The notes beneath the pieces were generated by a model, which saw only the letters and a program-made list of their open reading frames with translations, had not been told where the DNA came from and ran no database searches. The translations under genes and the position numbers were made by a program. Below are positions 36,547 through 45,098 of a DNA stretch of 64,000 nt, piece by piece. This stretch comes from Bacteroidota bacterium (GTDB taxonomy: Bacteria; Bacteroidota; Bacteroidia; Flavobacteriales; Flavobacteriaceae): contig JAEYTL010000054.1 in NCBI GenBank assembly GCA_023434025.1, positions 62,001 to 126,000 on the forward strand, given 5' to 3'. Positions within the stretch are counted from its first letter, which is position 1. The number at the start of each line of letters is the position of its first letter.

Positions 36547-37194
36547 ATGAAAAAGTTAATCTTAACCTTTTTGGCATCGGCAACTTTATCCTGTCAATCG
36601 CAGGAGAAGAGGAGCATTATTTCAGAAAATAAACAACCTGTAAAAATGAATGTAACAGACGGATTAGAACTGGCCACTTTTGCCGGCGGATGCTTTTGGT
36701 GTACAGAAGCCGTATTTTTAGAAATTCAAGGAGTAAAAAAAGTAGTTTCAGGTTACATTGGCGGAACAACAAAAAATCCAACCTACAAAGATATTGGAAC
36801 AGGAACAACCGGCCATGCAGAGGCCATTCAGATTACTTTTGATCCGAAAGTTGTTTCTTTCGGAGAGTTATTGGAAATTTTTTTTGCCACGCACGATCCG
36901 ACAACACTTAACCGTCAGGGGAATGATGTAGGAACCCAATACCGTAGTGAAGTATTTTACTATAATGATGAGCAAAAGCAACTGACGGAAGATTATATTG
37001 CTCTGATGATAAAGGAAAAAATATTTAAAAATCCCATTGTAACAAGCGTTTCGCCGGCTTCGGTTTTTTATGAAGCGGAAGACTATCATCAAAATTATTA
37101 TAACCAGAACAAAACGCAATCCTATTGCAGTTATGTTATCACACCTAAAATTGAAAAGTTGAAAAAGAATTTTAAAGATAAACTGAAAAATTGA
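36547..37194 (+). CDS. msrA: Peptide-methionine (S)-S-oxide reductase, lipoprotein
   Basis: Reduces methionine-S-sulfoxide in proteins. Active site FAGGCFWCTEAVF with catalytic Cys49; further hallmarks YIGGTTKNPTYKDIGTGTTGHAEA and GNDVGTQYRSE, FYYNDEQ. 215 residues including a lipoprotein signal (lipid Cys16 in TLSC), so it works outside the cytoplasm. Followed by folE after 43 bases, probably one transcript under the palindromic operator. Confidence 0.95.
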   Translation: MKKLILTFLASATLSCQSQEKRSIISENKQPVKMNVTDGLELATFAGGCFWCTEAVFLEIQGVKKVVSGYIGGTTKNPTYKDIGTGTTGHAEAIQITFDPKVVSFGELLEIFFATHDPTTLNRQGNDVGTQYRSEVFYYNDEQKQLTEDYIALMIKEKIFKNPIVTSVSPASVFYEAEDYHQNYYNQNKTQSYCSYVITPKIEKLKKNFKDKLKN

Positions 37195-37237
37195 TTGCTA
37201 AAAAGTTGAAAAAAATTGCTGTAAATAAAAAATTGCT

Positions 37238-37909
37238 ATGAACAATCAGATTGAAAAAGAATTAGTTGAACTTTTGGGCGATGAACACCAGATGACATCT
37301 GCCGAAACTCCGCTCAGACCTAATGCATTTGAAAAATCGGATGCTGAAAAGATGGACACGATAGAAAAGCATTTCCATATTATCATGGAAGAAATGGGAT
37401 TGGATATGACTGATGACAGTTTGCGTGGAACTCCGCACCGTGTGGCAAAAATGTTTATTCAGGAAATTTTCAGCGGACTGAACCCGGCCAATAAGCCGAA
37501 GATTTCGGTGTTTGAAAACAGTTATCACTATGACAAAATGCTGGTGGAAGCAAATATTCGTTTCAATTCTACCTGCGAACATCATTTTTTGCCTATCATC
37601 GGTAAGGCACATGTTGGTTATGTTTCAAACGGTAAAGTAATTGGTTTGTCTAAATTAAACCGGATTGTGGATTATTATGCCCGGCGGCCGCAAGTACAGG
37701 AACGAATGACTATGCAGATATTCAATGAACTGAAAACGGTTTTAAATACAGAAGACGTAATGGTAGTGATTGAAGCGGAGCATTTGTGTGTTTCAAGCCG
37801 CGGAATCAAAGACAGTTCGAGTTTTACTTCTACGATTCAGTACGGTGGGATATTTAATGAGAAGGAAAACAGAAATGACTTTTTTAATTTAGTAAGCAAA
37901 GAAAAATAA
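37238..37909 (+). CDS. folE: GTP cyclohydrolase I
   Basis: Makes 7,8-dihydroneopterin triphosphate from GTP, first step to tetrahydrofolate. Zinc ligands Cys113 and His116 (CEHHFLPIIGKAHVGY) and Cys184 (HLCVSSRGIKD). RGTPHRVAKMFI and RRPQVQERMT are other family signatures. 223 residues, normal. Second gene after msrA; co-regulation by the operator is inferred. Confidence 0.97.
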   Translation: MNNQIEKELVELLGDEHQMTSAETPLRPNAFEKSDAEKMDTIEKHFHIIMEEMGLDMTDDSLRGTPHRVAKMFIQEIFSGLNPANKPKISVFENSYHYDKMLVEANIRFNSTCEHHFLPIIGKAHVGYVSNGKVIGLSKLNRIVDYYARRPQVQERMTMQIFNELKTVLNTEDVMVVIEAEHLCVSSRGIKDSSSFTSTIQYGGIFNEKENRNDFFNLVSKEK

Positions 37910-37959
37910 TTTTGGCATCACTTTTGTCGTTATTATGTCAGAACTTTTAATTTTAAGCT

Positions 37960-38253
37960 ATGACAAAAGAAGTTGCCGTTCAGACAGTTAAAGACACCAA
38001 ATCAAGAGACTTGATTTTGAGCCTCATTTTTGATGCCGTCGGAATGCTGTCATACTTGATTCCGGTGTTGGGAGCATTATCAGATATAATCTGGGCACCC
38101 ATAGCAGGTTTGATTTTGATGCGTATGTATAAAGGTACCGTTGGAACAGTAGGAGGATTTATTGTTTTTGTGGAAGAATTGTTACCCGGTTTAGATTTTA
38201 TTCCAACGTTTACCATTACGTGGATTTATACTTATCTGATCAAGAAAAAATAA
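37960..38253 (+). CDS. Small membrane protein of unknown function
   Basis: 97 residues with two to three hydrophobic segments (about 24-43, 45-60 and 65-92). Contains GMLSYLIPVLGALSDIIWAPIAG and ends TWIYTYLIKKK. Members in flavobacteria are uncharacterised. Convergent with the next gene, sharing a terminator. Confidence 0.7.
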   Translation: MTKEVAVQTVKDTKSRDLILSLIFDAVGMLSYLIPVLGALSDIIWAPIAGLILMRMYKGTVGTVGGFIVFVEELLPGLDFIPTFTITWIYTYLIKKK

Positions 38254-38263
38254 AAACCAGCCC

Positions 38264-38287
38264 AACTGCAATCTTACTATTGCAGTT
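38264..38287. terminator. Bidirectional terminator
   Basis: AACTGCAAT (38264-38272) / ATTGCAGTT (38279-38287), 6-base loop, T-run following on the plus strand and A-run preceding, between two convergent genes. Confidence 0.82.
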
Positions 38288-38289
38288 TT

Positions 38290-38616
38290 TTATTTTGCAA
38301 CGGTTTTACTTTCAAACCAGTCAGCAATAAAGCCTAATTTCATGCTGCGGAGCATTTTCTTTTCAAATGTCCAAAAAAACTGAAACTGCCCGAAAATAAA
38401 ACCGAAAAACACGAGCAAAATCTGATAAATCGGAAAAATAGCAATTAGCCGGACAGGTAAGTACAACCAACCTAAATTTTCTTTGGTCAGGCCAATGTAG
38501 TTTGTAAAAGGTTTAGATAAGTAGGCTGAAACGGAACCTGTAATAGCAAAAACAATAAAGATGATTATAAGTTGAAAGTCGGATGTAACTCCCCAACGGG
38601 TTTTTAATTTTTTCAT
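38290..38616 (-). CDS. Small membrane protein of unknown function (DUF6787-like)
   Basis: 108 residues, two membrane helices (about 15-33 and 52-76) and a charged N-terminus MKKLKTRWGVTSDFQLIIIF. The phrase RWGVTSDFQL...FAITGSVSAYLSKPFT is common in small flavobacterial proteins; the DUF number is from memory and unsure. No function known. Confidence 0.65.
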   Translation of the reverse strand: MKKLKTRWGVTSDFQLIIIFIVFAITGSVSAYLSKPFTNYIGLTKENLGWLYLPVRLIAIFPIYQILLVFFGFIFGQFQFFWTFEKKMLRSMKLGFIADWFESKTVAK

Positions 38617-38649
38617 AAATTTTCAGAAGCTTGCAAACAAAACCGGTAT

Positions 38650-38844
38650 TCAGATCTTTTCTTTTTTGGGCTGTTTAATAATTTTTATAATCAACAAAAT
38701 TAAAGCGAACAATTTAAAAAGCATCCCTAATACCAAAAATAAATTTCCGTTGGAAAAATGCATTATTTTAAATATTGCTCCTATTATGACAAATAATACA
38801 CCAAGCAGGAAAGAAATAATTATGCAGATAAATTTTTGTATCAT
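38650..38844 (-). CDS. Small two-helix membrane protein
   Basis: 64 residues with two hydrophobic helices (5-25 and 33-54) and a basic tail. It has the GAIFKIMHFSNGNLFLVLGM pattern seen in GldL-related N-termini and other short flavobacterial proteins (helix-turn with IFKIMHF). Possibly cotranscribed with its downstream neighbour (33 bases). Confidence 0.6.
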   Translation of the reverse strand: MIQKFICIIISFLLGVLFVIIGAIFKIMHFSNGNLFLVLGMLFKLFALILLIIKIIKQPKKEKI

Positions 38845-38862
38845 AAGGTTTAAATCTGTTCA

Positions 38863-39294
38863 TTAAATTCTGGCCGGAAATCCTCCCAGTTGCTGCTTAT
38901 AAGTCAACTGAAAATATACCAGGTAATTATACAGCATATAATTTACTTCGTAACCATAATCAATTCCCCGTCGGTAGTCAATCTGCATAGGGTATAAATT
39001 AGCATCATACCGCATAGGCTGCATGGCCCGGATGTTGTATTCTGTTACCCAAAACTGATTACGGGTTTCAAGGTAGTTTTGTGAATAGTGATTTCTGGGC
39101 ATCGCCCTGCCAGCCAGCCATGCATTAAAACCGGGTTCGATAATGATAATCTCATACTCCAGTTCTTCATTGGCAATTCTGACGGTATCTGATGCTGTTG
39201 CGGCAACTGCTTTTTCAGTCGTAATAGCTGTTTTATTACCGGAACAGGCATAAATCAAATAGCACAGGAAGAATATAAAAACGCTGTTTCTCAT
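38863..39294 (-). CDS. DUF6146 family lipoprotein
   Basis: 143 residues, lipoprotein signal with lipid Cys17 (IYACSGN). Mature part has EYEIIIIEPGFNAWLAGRAM, NYLETRNQFWVTEYNIRA and RRGIDYGYEVNYMLYNYLVY, which mark DUF6146. Function unknown. Lies 89 bases beyond the serA-like stop on the same strand, in a conserved neighbourhood with serA-serC. Confidence 0.8.
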   Translation of the reverse strand: MRNSVFIFFLCYLIYACSGNKTAITTEKAVAATASDTVRIANEELEYEIIIIEPGFNAWLAGRAMPRNHYSQNYLETRNQFWVTEYNIRAMQPMRYDANLYPMQIDYRRGIDYGYEVNYMLYNYLVYFQLTYKQQLGGFPARI

Positions 39295-39352
39295 ACTATA
39301 AAAATATAAAAAAGGAATGATTTGGTTATTATATTCGATATATTTAACAAAA

Positions 39353-39376
39353 AACCACTCCGAAAGGAGTGGCTTG
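39353..39376 (-). terminator. Terminator of the serC-serA-like operon
   Basis: On the minus strand GCCACTCC TTTC GGAGTGGTTTTTTG (39373 to about 39351). Perfect 7-base stem plus T-run directly after the serA-like gene. Confidence 0.85.
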
Positions 39377-39383
39377 TCAAATG

Positions 39384-40343
39384 TTATTTTTCAGTTTTCA
39401 ACAGGCTGATAATCTGTTCAGCCAGTTCGGTTCCTATTCTGTCCTGAGCTTCCAAAGTTGCCGCCCCGATGTGCGGGGTCAACGAAATTTTAGCATGCAT
39501 CAGCAGCTGAACTTCCGGCGTGGGTTCGTTTTCAAAAACATCTAAACCGGCAAATAAAACTTTGCCTTCATCCAGAGCTTCCACTAAGGCAACTTCATCA
39601 ATTACACCGCCACGGGCCGCATTTATAATGCCCACATTGTCTTTCATGATTTTTAACTCTTCCCGACCGATAACATATCCGTCCTGTGCAGGCACGTGCA
39701 ACGTTACAAAATCCGAATGCTTTAATAAATCTTCCATGGGTTCCGTTACAATATCAACATTAATGAACTGACCATTGTAAAAATCTACCCGAATAACGGC
39801 TTCACCCACATATTTGTCGGAAGCAATTACTTTCATGCCTAAACCAAGAGCCATTTTGGCAACCGCCTGACCGATTCGTCCAAAACCGATGATACCCAAT
39901 GTTTTACCGCGTAATTCAATTCCGTTGGCATAGGCTTTTTTCAGTCCGTCAAAGTTAGTGTCGCCTTCCAGCGGCATGTTCCGGTTGGCATCGTGCAAAA
40001 ACCTCACACCCGAAAACAGATGAGCAAAAACCAGTTCTGCCACCGATTCCGAAGAAGATGCCGGGGTATTGATGACATGAATTCCTTTTTCACGGGCATA
40101 CGCAACATCGATATTATCCATACCAACACCACCACGGCCGATGATTTTTAAGCCCGGACAATGATCGATGATATCCTGACGGACTTTGGTGGCACTACGC
40201 ACTAACAGTACGCTAACCTGATTGGCATTAATGTAATTTGCCACTTGTTCCTGGGCAACTTTGGTTGTAATTACTTCAAATCCTCCTTTTTCTAAAGCTT
40301 TAATTCCGCTTGGAGAAATTCCGTCATTGGCTAATACTTTCAT
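39384..40343 (-). CDS. serA: D-3-phosphoglycerate dehydrogenase-type 2-hydroxyacid dehydrogenase
   Basis: NAD-dependent oxidation of 3-phosphoglycerate, first step of serine synthesis. About 319 residues, without the C-terminal ACT domain. Motifs: GRGGVGMDNIDV, NAD-binding GIIGFGRIGQAVAKM, catalytic Arg in INAARGGVID, Glu in FENEPTP, and His in LTPHIGAAT. ATG 40343 was chosen since the 21 residues in the longer frame are non-homologous. The short form is common in Bacteroidota. Lies 114 bases past serC on the same strand. Confidence 0.93.
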   Translation of the reverse strand: MKVLANDGISPSGIKALEKGGFEVITTKVAQEQVANYINANQVSVLLVRSATKVRQDIIDHCPGLKIIGRGGVGMDNIDVAYAREKGIHVINTPASSSESVAELVFAHLFSGVRFLHDANRNMPLEGDTNFDGLKKAYANGIELRGKTLGIIGFGRIGQAVAKMALGLGMKVIASDKYVGEAVIRVDFYNGQFINVDIVTEPMEDLLKHSDFVTLHVPAQDGYVIGREELKIMKDNVGIINAARGGVIDEVALVEALDEGKVLFAGLDVFENEPTPEVQLLMHAKISLTPHIGAATLEAQDRIGTELAEQIISLLKTEK

Positions 40344-40457
40344 GTTTTTTAGGTTCTGAGGTTTTGAGGCATCAAGTTGCTGAGTAGTTGAATACAAAAC
40401 AACCATAATGCTGTAAACCAGTTAATATATTTAATTTTTCCTACACACTCCCAACTT

Positions 40458-41528
40458 CTAACTTCTAACCTCCAACTCCCTCATCACATCCACCAACACC
40501 TGTACACTTTCTAAAGGTAAAGCATTATACATAGATGCACGGTAACCGCCCACCGAACGATGACCGGGTAAACCTGAAATTCCGGCTTCTTTACACATTG
40601 AGTCAAACAGTGGGGCATGAGTTTCCTCATTTAATAAAAACGTGGCGTTCATGTTACTTCTGAATTCTGTAACGGCAGTTCCTCTGAATAAAGGATTTCT
40701 GTCGATTTCAGTATATAACAGATCAGCTTTGGCCTGGTTTATTTTTTCGATAGCGGCAATTCCTCCCAACTTTTTTAACCATTGTAACGTTAAAAGAGAA
40801 GTATAAATGGCAAATACTGCCGGCGTGTTATACATACTTTCCTTGTCAATATGTTGTTTGTAATCCAGCATATTGGGTATAGCTCTGCCTGATTTACCTA
40901 AGATTTCCTCTTTTACAACCACCAAGGTTGTTCCGGCTGGCCCCATATTTTTCTGAGCTCCGGCATAGATGAGATCAAATTTTGAAAAATCCAAGCTCCG
41001 GGAAAAAATATCAGAACTCATATCGCAAACCATTGGAATCGATATGTTTGGGAATTCTTTTATTTGCGTTCCAAAGATTGTATTGTTGGAAGTGCAATGA
41101 AAATAATCGGCATCCGAAGGAACTGCATATCCTTTTGGAATGTGATTATAATTTTCATTTTTTGATGAAGCAACGATCAGCGTTTCCCCAAAGTGCTTGG
41201 CTTCTTTGATGGCTGAGTTTGCCCAGGTTCCGGTGTCTAAATAAGCAGCTTTTCCGTTTACTTTCATTAAATTATACGGAATCATCAAAAATTCTAAGCT
41301 GGCTCCGCCATGTAAAAATAATGCCTGATAGCCTTTTCCTTGCAATCCTAAAAGTTCTAAGGCTAAAGCTCTGGTTTCTTCCATTACAGCGACAAAATCT
41401 TTGCTGCGGTGCGAGATTTCCAATATGGAAAGACCGGAATCGTTAAAGTTTAATACGGCTTGGGCTGATTTTTCAAATACTTCCTGCGGTAAAATGCACG
41501 GACCGGCACTGTAGTTGTGTTTTTTCAT
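40458..41528 (-). CDS. serC: Phosphoserine aminotransferase
   Basis: PLP enzyme converting 3-phosphohydroxypyruvate to phosphoserine (and serving pyridoxal phosphate synthesis in some bacteria). The PLP lysine is K193 in YAGAQKNMGPAG. Other marks: N-terminal NYSAGPCILPQEVFE, FLHGGASLEF and PGHRSVGGYRASMYNA. 356 residues. With serA-like it forms the serine pathway pair; the LuxC-like gene lies 151 bases upstream. Confidence 0.97.
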   Translation of the reverse strand: MKKHNYSAGPCILPQEVFEKSAQAVLNFNDSGLSILEISHRSKDFVAVMEETRALALELLGLQGKGYQALFLHGGASLEFLMIPYNLMKVNGKAAYLDTGTWANSAIKEAKHFGETLIVASSKNENYNHIPKGYAVPSDADYFHCTSNNTIFGTQIKEFPNISIPMVCDMSSDIFSRSLDFSKFDLIYAGAQKNMGPAGTTLVVVKEEILGKSGRAIPNMLDYKQHIDKESMYNTPAVFAIYTSLLTLQWLKKLGGIAAIEKINQAKADLLYTEIDRNPLFRGTAVTEFRSNMNATFLLNEETHAPLFDSMCKEAGISGLPGHRSVGGYRASMYNALPLESVQVLVDVMRELEVRS

Positions 41529-41679
41529 TGTAATCTGAATTTATTTCAGTATCGTTTTTCAGAACGAGTGATGTTAATTGTAAAACAGCAAATTTCTGAA
41601 ATTCACAAGAAAACAGTTCCTTTTGAACCTTTGTTTTTATAATAGGTTATTAACAAAAACGTTGTAGTTGAAAAGAATT

Positions 41680-42756
41680 TTATACTGTAATCAAAAACGC
41701 TAACGTATCAACATTATCTGCATAATCCCAGAGCCGGGGTTTCTGTGTTTGACCAAATGCAATACTATTTTCGGTTAAACCATTAGAAACAATACATTGA
41801 ATCTGATCATTTTCGTTTTCTAATCGTTTTTTTATTTCCGTTAACGAATCATAATATTCATAAAAAACAGACGAAATGGGGGAGGCGTAACTAACATCTT
41901 CTTTAATCGTAAGAAAGCCGTTATCCAATAATTTATAATTACTCATCAGAAAAACAGCTTTGTTATAATCGTAATTATTGGCATACTTTTCATAATGAAT
42001 AACGTTCTGGTATACAAAAACTGCTTTAAAGAAATGGTCAAAATTATAACCTTCAGGGACAAACAGTTTGGAAACATTTCTGCAGCCTAAACCAAAGTAA
42101 CGGAAGATGTCTTCGCCTAAATTTACTAAATCCTCATGCGTTTCTTCTCCGTTCAAAAGGGCAACAGAATTCCGGTTTTTACGGATAATGGACGGTTTGT
42201 CTTTAAAATAATATTCAAAATAACGGGCGGTATTGTTACTGCCGGTGGCAATTACGGCATCAAAATTTTCTAATTTTCCGTCGGTAAAAGTAATTCGCTT
42301 ACCTAAATCGGGTTCGATGGCAATCAAATACTTCGCCAAGAACTTAATTAAATGTTGATCATTGGAAGATGTTTTTACCAAAACGTTATGACCTGAAACC
42401 AATACCGATAAAAAATCATGAAAACCAACCAGCGGAATATTTCCGGCTAAAATTAAGCCGATGGTTTTGGGTTGCACGTTTGAAAAATCATAGTTTGAAA
42501 GCCATTTGGTTAAATTTTCTTCCGTCAACGCTTCAGCCCATGAGTTTACTGCAAAATAAACCTGCTCCTTGGTAAACCAACCATTATGCGATTGCGATAA
42601 AGCCAACAATGTTTCAAAGGAATCAAAAAATGGGTCATTCTCTAAAACAGCATGATTTCGTTGTGAATGATCCAATGAAAACTGAGCCAAAAACTTTCCT
42701 AATTCAATAAAACTACTTTTTTTATCGCTTTGTAACATGAGTTGCTTGTTTATCAT
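41680..42756 (-). CDS. Acyl-CoA reductase (LuxC-like)
   Basis: 358 residues of the LuxC aldehyde-dehydrogenase-fold family, which reduce acyl-CoA or acyl-enzyme esters to aldehydes with NADPH. Motifs: LILAGNIPLVGFHDFLSVLV, VLVKTSSNDQHLIKFLAKYL, ATGSNNTARYFEYYF, RKNRNSVALLNG and the Cys in YFGLGCRNVSKLFVP, the likely active-site thiol. No luxE, luxD or luciferase adjoins, so luminescence is not implied. The position beside a divergent ferredoxin and serC/serA is conserved in Bacteroidota; its substrate is unknown. Confidence 0.88.
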   Translation of the reverse strand: MINKQLMLQSDKKSSFIELGKFLAQFSLDHSQRNHAVLENDPFFDSFETLLALSQSHNGWFTKEQVYFAVNSWAEALTEENLTKWLSNYDFSNVQPKTIGLILAGNIPLVGFHDFLSVLVSGHNVLVKTSSNDQHLIKFLAKYLIAIEPDLGKRITFTDGKLENFDAVIATGSNNTARYFEYYFKDKPSIIRKNRNSVALLNGEETHEDLVNLGEDIFRYFGLGCRNVSKLFVPEGYNFDHFFKAVFVYQNVIHYEKYANNYDYNKAVFLMSNYKLLDNGFLTIKEDVSYASPISSVFYEYYDSLTEIKKRLENENDQIQCIVSNGLTENSIAFGQTQKPRLWDYADNVDTLAFLITV

Positions 42757-42902
42757 TTCTTTTGATTGTAATTTTGCACAAAAATAAGAAATTGAAAGTT
42801 GGCAGCGGCTGATCGTGGAAAGATTAAAATTGATTTAAAAAAAACAAATTTAATAATGAACTTTTAACCCCTTCACCTTTCTAACCTTTTAACCTTACAA
42901 AA

Positions 42903-43253
42903 ATGGCTATCATTATAACTGACGAATGTATCAACTGCGGAGCTTGCGAACCGGAATGTCCGAATACGGCAATTTATGAAGGAGCAGACGATTGGCGATA
43001 TAAAGACGGAACCAAATTGAGTGGGAAAATTATTTTACCTGACGGTACCGAAGCCGATGCCGATGCGACTCAGACACCGATTTCGGATGACATTTATTAT
43101 ATTGTTCCCGGAAAATGCACCGAATGCAAAGGTTTTCATGAAGAGCCGCAATGTGCGGCGGTTTGTCCGGTAGATTGCTGTGTGCCGGATGATAATCATG
43201 TAGAAAGCGAAGAAACGCTTTTGAACAGACAAGCTTTTTTGCATAACGAATAA
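42903..43253 (+). CDS. Ferredoxin with two [4Fe-4S] clusters
   Basis: 116 residues. The first cluster motif is [12 protein letters not shown] (C11, C14, C17, C21) and the second [20 protein letters not shown]. Between them is the 20-residue insert typical of this ferredoxin group. Electron carrier of low potential, cytoplasmic. Divergently transcribed from the acyl-CoA reductase gene (146 bases between starts), which suggests a shared redox function but does not prove it. Confidence 0.93.
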   Translation: MAIIITDECINCGACEPECPNTAIYEGADDWRYKDGTKLSGKIILPDGTEADADATQTPISDDIYYIVPGKCTECKGFHEEPQCAAVCPVDCCVPDDNHVESEETLLNRQAFLHNE

Positions 43254-43259
43254 AAATTT

Positions 43260-43281
43260 AATCCCTTTCAGGGATTTTTTT
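43260..43281 (+). terminator. Terminator after the ferredoxin gene, abutting the next start
   Basis: AATCCCT (43260-43266) / AGGGATT (43270-43276), loop TTC, then T-run to 43281. The next gene's ATG is at 43282, so its start is flush against the T-run. Confidence 0.8.
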
Positions 43282-44310
43282 ATGAAGAAATTATTACTAC
43301 TTACAATTTTCTGTTTTATCTGTTTTCCGTTAACGGCTCAGACCATCACGGGAAAAATTGTGGATGAAAACAATGATCCCTTGTATGGTGTATCTGTTTA
43401 TTTTGACGGAACAACTATTGGAACAACAACAGATTATGATGGCTTATTTGAATTAAAATTGCAATCGTTGCCCAATGCTACTTTAGTGATCAGCTATATC
43501 GGTTATGAATCGGTTTACTTCAATACAATTCAATCGCCCATCGAACTTAAATTAAAGCCAAGTTCCATTGTTTTAAAAGGAGTGACTCTGGAACCTGTTC
43601 CGTTTTCCAGGAAAGAAATGCTCGCTGTTTTCAGAGAACAGTTTTTAGGCAGAACCAAAGGCGGGAAAAATTGTGTGATCCTGAATGAAGAGGCCGTTCA
43701 GTTTTCGTATGAGTCAAAAAACTTTAAGTTATCGGCCTTTGCAGACGAAAAGTTAAAAATAAAAAATAATTACCTGGGATATATTATTGAAATTGATCTG
43801 ATTGATTTTTTTGTTCAGTACAACAAAAGAACCTTGTCAAACGATTATCTTCGGGGCAGCTATTTTGCGGTAACCTCTTTTTTCAGGGAAATGAAAGATG
43901 CGGGAAAATCATTTGAAAAGAACAGGAGATCTGCTTATGCTGGCTCGCCGAAACATTTTTTTAAAAACATAATTGAAAAAAAATGGGGAAAGAAAGAGTT
44001 TGTACTTTTTGATGGAAGTTTCCCCACTGACGCCGACCTGCATTTTGAAATTTCAGATGACCATGCGATGAAACGGATAAAAGTAAAAGGAAAGCAGATT
44101 ACAACGAATTCTATGTCAGCTCCAAAATTTTACAGAAGCTTTAATATGCTGTACAATAATAAAGAACAGTCGAAAATTATTTTTAAAACGGCAGAGTTTT
44201 ATGTTGATGCTTTTGGCAATCACACCCATATTGATCAGATTGATTTTTCGGGCGAAATTTCCAAAAAGCGGTTTGGCGATATGTTACCGCTGGATTACGA
44301 GCCAAATTAA
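43282..44310 (+). CDS. Secreted protein with CarboxypepD_reg-like N-terminal domain
   Basis: 342 residues, signal peptide (residues 1-19, cleavage after LTAQ). The first 75 mature residues form a carboxypeptidase regulatory-like beta domain, VDENNDPLYGVSVYFDGTTI and DYDGLFELKL, common at the N-termini of Bacteroidota outer-membrane proteins. The rest, ending in FSGEISKKRFGDMLPLDYEPN, is not recognised. Its ATG directly follows the ferredoxin terminator, so its transcript probably starts inside or by read-through. Confidence 0.78.
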   Translation: MKKLLLLTIFCFICFPLTAQTITGKIVDENNDPLYGVSVYFDGTTIGTTTDYDGLFELKLQSLPNATLVISYIGYESVYFNTIQSPIELKLKPSSIVLKGVTLEPVPFSRKEMLAVFREQFLGRTKGGKNCVILNEEAVQFSYESKNFKLSAFADEKLKIKNNYLGYIIEIDLIDFFVQYNKRTLSNDYLRGSYFAVTSFFREMKDAGKSFEKNRRSAYAGSPKHFFKNIIEKKWGKKEFVLFDGSFPTDADLHFEISDDHAMKRIKVKGKQITTNSMSAPKFYRSFNMLYNNKEQSKIIFKTAEFYVDAFGNHTHIDQIDFSGEISKKRFGDMLPLDYEPN

Positions 44311-44313
44311 AAA

Positions 44314-44337
44314 AATCCTGAGTCGAAACTCAGGATT
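44314..44337. terminator. Bidirectional terminator
   Basis: AATCCTGAGT (44314-44323) / ACTCAGGATT (44328-44337) with a CGAA tetraloop. Between two convergent genes. Confidence 0.75.
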
Positions 44338-44368
44338 CTCAGGAAACTCAGGGTTAAACTTAAACAAG

Positions 44369-44905
44369 CTATTCTTTTAAAACCGTAAAAGTTTCAAATG
44401 TAACCGTATCTGTTTTTGGATTATACGATTCCAGAACCAAGTTTCCGTTGGTGTCAAAATAAGCAATGGCAGTTTTGTTCTTACCTACAAAAAGGTAACT
44501 GTTGACTGACGTTTTCTTTATTTTCCCGATTTCTTTGTTGTTTTCGGTCGTTAAGGTGTAATCGTTGTTATCAGGATCAATCCGGTATTTTTTTCCGTCC
44601 AGCATATAGTAGGCAGAACGATCCTGATCTATTATTCTCACACTTCCATCCGGATTGATTACTTCAGTTGATTTTTCTACAACAACCGGAGAAGGTTTAA
44701 CATCACGGTTGACCGTTTTATCTTTCGGGCCGTCTAATTCAATCAGCTGAACTTCCCTAGTTTTTTCATTTTTAACAATTTGCTCCACACCATCACCATG
44801 ATTCACTTTTGTAATGGTTGTTACCGTTTCGTCTTTTATGTTCTTATTTTGTGCATTACCCGCAGTAAAGACAAAAAATGCGATAAATAGTGCTGTGATT
44901 TTCAT
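44369..44905 (-). CDS. Secreted protein of unknown function
   Basis: 178 residues, signal peptide (residues 1-18, cut after GNAQ). The mature part has VTTITKVNHGDGVEQIVK repeated as DGSVRIIDQDRSAYYMLDGKKYRI and ends in FDTNGNLVLESYNPKTDTVTF. It is small, beta-rich and without known family. Isolated gene. Confidence 0.7.
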   Translation of the reverse strand: MKITALFIAFFVFTAGNAQNKNIKDETVTTITKVNHGDGVEQIVKNEKTREVQLIELDGPKDKTVNRDVKPSPVVVEKSTEVINPDGSVRIIDQDRSAYYMLDGKKYRIDPDNNDYTLTTENNKEIGKIKKTSVNSYLFVGKNKTAIAYFDTNGNLVLESYNPKTDTVTFETFTVLKE

Positions 44906-45041
44906 GACTTAATTTTTTAAAAATTGCTATGGTATAAAATTACAAACAGATGTTAAGCACGGTGTTATAGAATTATGGGAATGGATTACAGAATTTCCAC
45001 TTCAAGATAAACACAGGTTTTAAAAATTCAATATTAAAACC

Positions 45042-45049
45042 TATATTTG
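45042..45049 (+). promoter_or_regulatory. Possible -7 element for ychF
   Basis: TATATTTG (45042-45049) matches TAnnTTTG, 50 bases before the ychF ATG. No clear -33 TTTG was found at the right distance. Confidence 0.45.
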
Positions 45050-45098
45050 CACCCGTTTTAAACCTTTTACCGATTACCCTTAACCCATTACCTAAAAG

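Noticed and set aside
37262..37612. 116-codon frame opposite folE
   Set aside because: Antisense shadow of a strongly conserved coding region.
41680..42756. Luminescence (lux) locus from the LuxC-like gene
   Set aside because: No luxA, luxB, luxD or luxE genes in the window; LuxC-like reductases are widespread without light emission.
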